A stretch of 7,166 nt of DNA, from assembly GCA_030671985.1 (NCBI GenBank), contig DAOVHI010000073.1:1-7166 (forward strand), written 5' to 3'. This DNA is from JAHJDO01 sp030671985 [NCBI: bacterium]. GTDB lineage: Bacteria; JAHJDO01. Every line of letters begins with the position of its first letter. The stretch's first letter is position 1. The notes beneath the pieces are model-generated. The model was not told the DNA's origin, searched no databases, and saw only the letters and a list, made by a program, of their open reading frames with translations. Shown in pieces: positions 6,157 to 7,166 of this stretch. A program made the position numbers and the translations under genes.

Positions 6157-6177
6157 CATATACATCTGTTTTGCCAA
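6157..6177. repeat. Imperfect direct repeat, copy 2 (partner at 4844-4864)
   Basis: Sixteen of 21 bases match 4844-4864 in the same orientation, and all five differences are transitions. It sits in the 45 nt gap between the ATPase stop and the CPBP start. In the GKTDVY frame the differences are Gly GGC/GGT, Thr ACA/ACG, Asp GAT/GAC (all silent) and GTA/GCA (Val/Ala), plus one base outside the shared codons. Confidence 0.6.
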
Positions 6178-6183
6178 TTAAGA

Positions 6184-7166
6184 TTAAGGAAGAGAAGATA
6201 ACCATTGATGAGCGGTTATAATCAATACATTGTTCTTGCCATTCTTAAAATATCTGTAAGTATTCTCACTATTAACAAGTTGGACTGCAGGAACGTCTAA
6301 AATATTTTGAAAATTCAGCAAACTTTTTGAGACCGCTTCATCTGAGAATTTCGTTTCCACAAGTAAGACAGGATCATTCTTATTCGCTATAAGAAAATCA
6401 ACCTCTTCCTTTTCTTTATTCCGTATAAAATGCAGAGTAAACCTTCCAAATCCATAATCATTCCAGTTATTTATAGCCCTAAACAACTCAAGGGCAACCA
6501 TGTTTTCAAACATACTTCCTTTATCCCGAATCTCGGTATAATTAAAAAGATAAAGCTTTTTCTCCTTTGAAATCGCTCTGCTTACTTTTTTTGTCCATGG
6601 CGATATCCTAAAAATAAGATAGAAAGATTCAAATAGCACCAGCCAGTTTTTTACACTGTCAAATGCTGTCTGAATATCCTGCGCGAGATTATTAATAGAC
6701 AAAGGACTTCCGACTTTTGACGAAAGCAAAGAGAATAACAAATCTACAGAGTTAATTCTTCTTATATCCGAGACATCCCTAATGTCCTCCCGAACAATCT
6801 GATGATAGTAATTTGAGGACCACTTGGTTAAAAACGTTTTTGAACCTTTTGTAAAAGGCTCAGGAAAACCACCTGTATTGAAAAGAGCATTCCATATATT
6901 CTTCGTGGACTGCTTTTTGTTTATATCAAAACCCTTTAATGGATTATCTATGAAATCATCAACATCCCTATTCTCTCTGCTTAGTTCGGCAATTGTAAGC
7001 GGAAAAAGGTGAAATTTAAAATATCTTCCGGCAAGAGAATCTCCTCCCTTTTGATAGATATCAAGACGACCACTACCGGAGATAATAAAAGCATACTCCT
7101 CTTTAAACTCATCATATATGCCTTTCAAATAATTTTTCCATTGCCTGTATTTGTGTATCTCATCCA
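6184..7166 (-). CDS. AAA-family ATPase with DUF4143 region (5' end cut by window)
   Basis: P-loop ATPase of the AAA_14/DUF4143 group, common in accessory regions of bacteria and archaea; their cellular job is mostly unknown. 326 codons are visible and the frame is open to the window edge, so the N-terminus with Walker A lies outside. The first visible residues, DEIHKYRQWKNY, are the end of Walker B (Asp-Glu). A TTG at 7126-7128 is an internal Leu codon, not the start. Next come FIISGSGRLD at about 26-35 (sensor 1 region), GGDSLAGRYF at 40-49, PLTIAEL at 55-61 and GGFPEPF at 98-104, all typical of the group. The end has a PD-(D/E)xK-like pattern: EEVDFLI (Asp 256) and LLVETK (Glu 270, Lys 272). 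No link to sugar metabolism is visible; it probably arrived separately. The stop lies 45 nt before the CPBP start. Sure of the family, not of function. Confidence 0.88.
   Translation of the reverse strand, partial: DEIHKYRQWKNYLKGIYDEFKEEYAFIISGSGRLDIYQKGGDSLAGRYFKFHLFPLTIAELSRENRDVDDFIDNPLKGFDINKKQSTKNIWNALFNTGGFPEPFTKGSKTFLTKWSSNYYHQIVREDIRDVSDIRRINSVDLLFSLLSSKVGSPLSINNLAQDIQTAFDSVKNWLVLFESFYLIFRISPWTKKVSRAISKEKKLYLFNYTEIRDKGSMFENMVALELFRAINNWNDYGFGRFTLHFIRNKEKEEVDFLIANKNDPVLLVETKFSDEAVSKSLLNFQNILDVPAVQLVNSENTYRYFKNGKNNVLIITAHQWLSSLP

Larger units (their letters stand above)
6140..6178 (-). pseudogene. Possible 3' remnant of a lost upstream gene (IGKTDVYVVGAR-stop)
   Basis: The minus strand reads IGKTDVYVVGAR and then TAA at 6140-6142, one base before the CPBP ATG (TAAAATG). 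Such tight spacing is typical of operon genes, yet the gene now upstream (the ATPase) ends earlier, at 6184, in another frame. GKTDVY matches GKTDAY downstream of the CPBP gene with synonymous codon changes. I infer that the end of a former gene, possibly a paralogue of the CPBP-like gene, survives here after replacement by the ATPase gene. The evidence is a dozen codons, so this is tentative. Confidence 0.4.

Noticed and set aside
4844-6177. The CPBP-flanking repeat as a transposon target duplication or phage attachment site.
   Set aside because: The copies differ at five positions, mostly silent third codon positions, and no transposase, integrase or terminal inverted repeats are present between or beside them.
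7126-7128. TTG as the start codon of the ATPase gene.
   Set aside because: The frame stays open upstream to the window edge and encodes DEIHKYRQWKNY, the conserved end of Walker B, so the TTG is an internal Leu codon.

Overview
The window is a minus-strand block of sugar-nucleotide biosynthesis genes from an AT-rich bacterial genome. It most likely belongs to a surface-polysaccharide (O-antigen, capsule or similar glycan) locus. All eight recognisable genes are on the minus strand, so transcription runs from high to low coordinates, and both end genes are cut by the window. The sequence does not fix the organism. The low GC, the DUF4143-type ATPase and the CPBP-like membrane protein would fit a Gram-negative or candidate-phylum bacterium, but that is only an impression.

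In transcription order: (1) 7166-6184, the 3' part of an AAA ATPase with a C-terminal DUF4143/nuclease-like region, an accessory-type gene; (2) 6138-4858, a multi-pass membrane protein with a large N-terminal non-membrane region and a CPBP (CAAX protease/Abi) domain whose usual Glu-Glu/Arg motif reads Gln-Gln/Gln; (3) 4809-3682, an extended-SDR NDP-sugar epimerase of the dTDP-L-rhamnose 4-epimerase type with a four-cysteine insertion; (4) 3685-2723, a second extended-SDR enzyme, 4-epimerase/decarboxylase type; (5) 2705-1983, rmlA (short form); (6) 1986-1120, rmlD; (7) 1123-665, rmlC; (8) 665-1, rmlB, cut at its 3' end. Genes 3 to 8 are packed with 1-4 nt overlaps or a 17 nt gap and look like one translationally coupled operon.

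Together rmlA, rmlB, rmlC and rmlD form the complete route from glucose-1-phosphate to dTDP-L-rhamnose. Gene 3 is of a type that can convert dTDP-L-rhamnose to dTDP-6-deoxy-L-talose, and gene 4 probably supplies another NDP-sugar (substrate unknown).

The most unusual part is the stretch around the CPBP-like gene. A short imperfect direct repeat flanks it (4844-4864 and 6157-6177). Read in one frame, both copies encode GKTD(A/V)Y followed by a stop, and three of the five differences are synonymous third-position changes. This suggests two related C-terminal ends: one left just before the CPBP start codon, next to the foreign-looking ATPase gene, and one just beyond the CPBP stop in the +1 frame. 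The simplest reading is that a related upstream gene was lost or replaced and that the CPBP gene has a late frameshift.

No RNA genes, CRISPR arrays, insertion sequences or convincing terminators were seen, and no gene-free stretch exceeds 50 bases.
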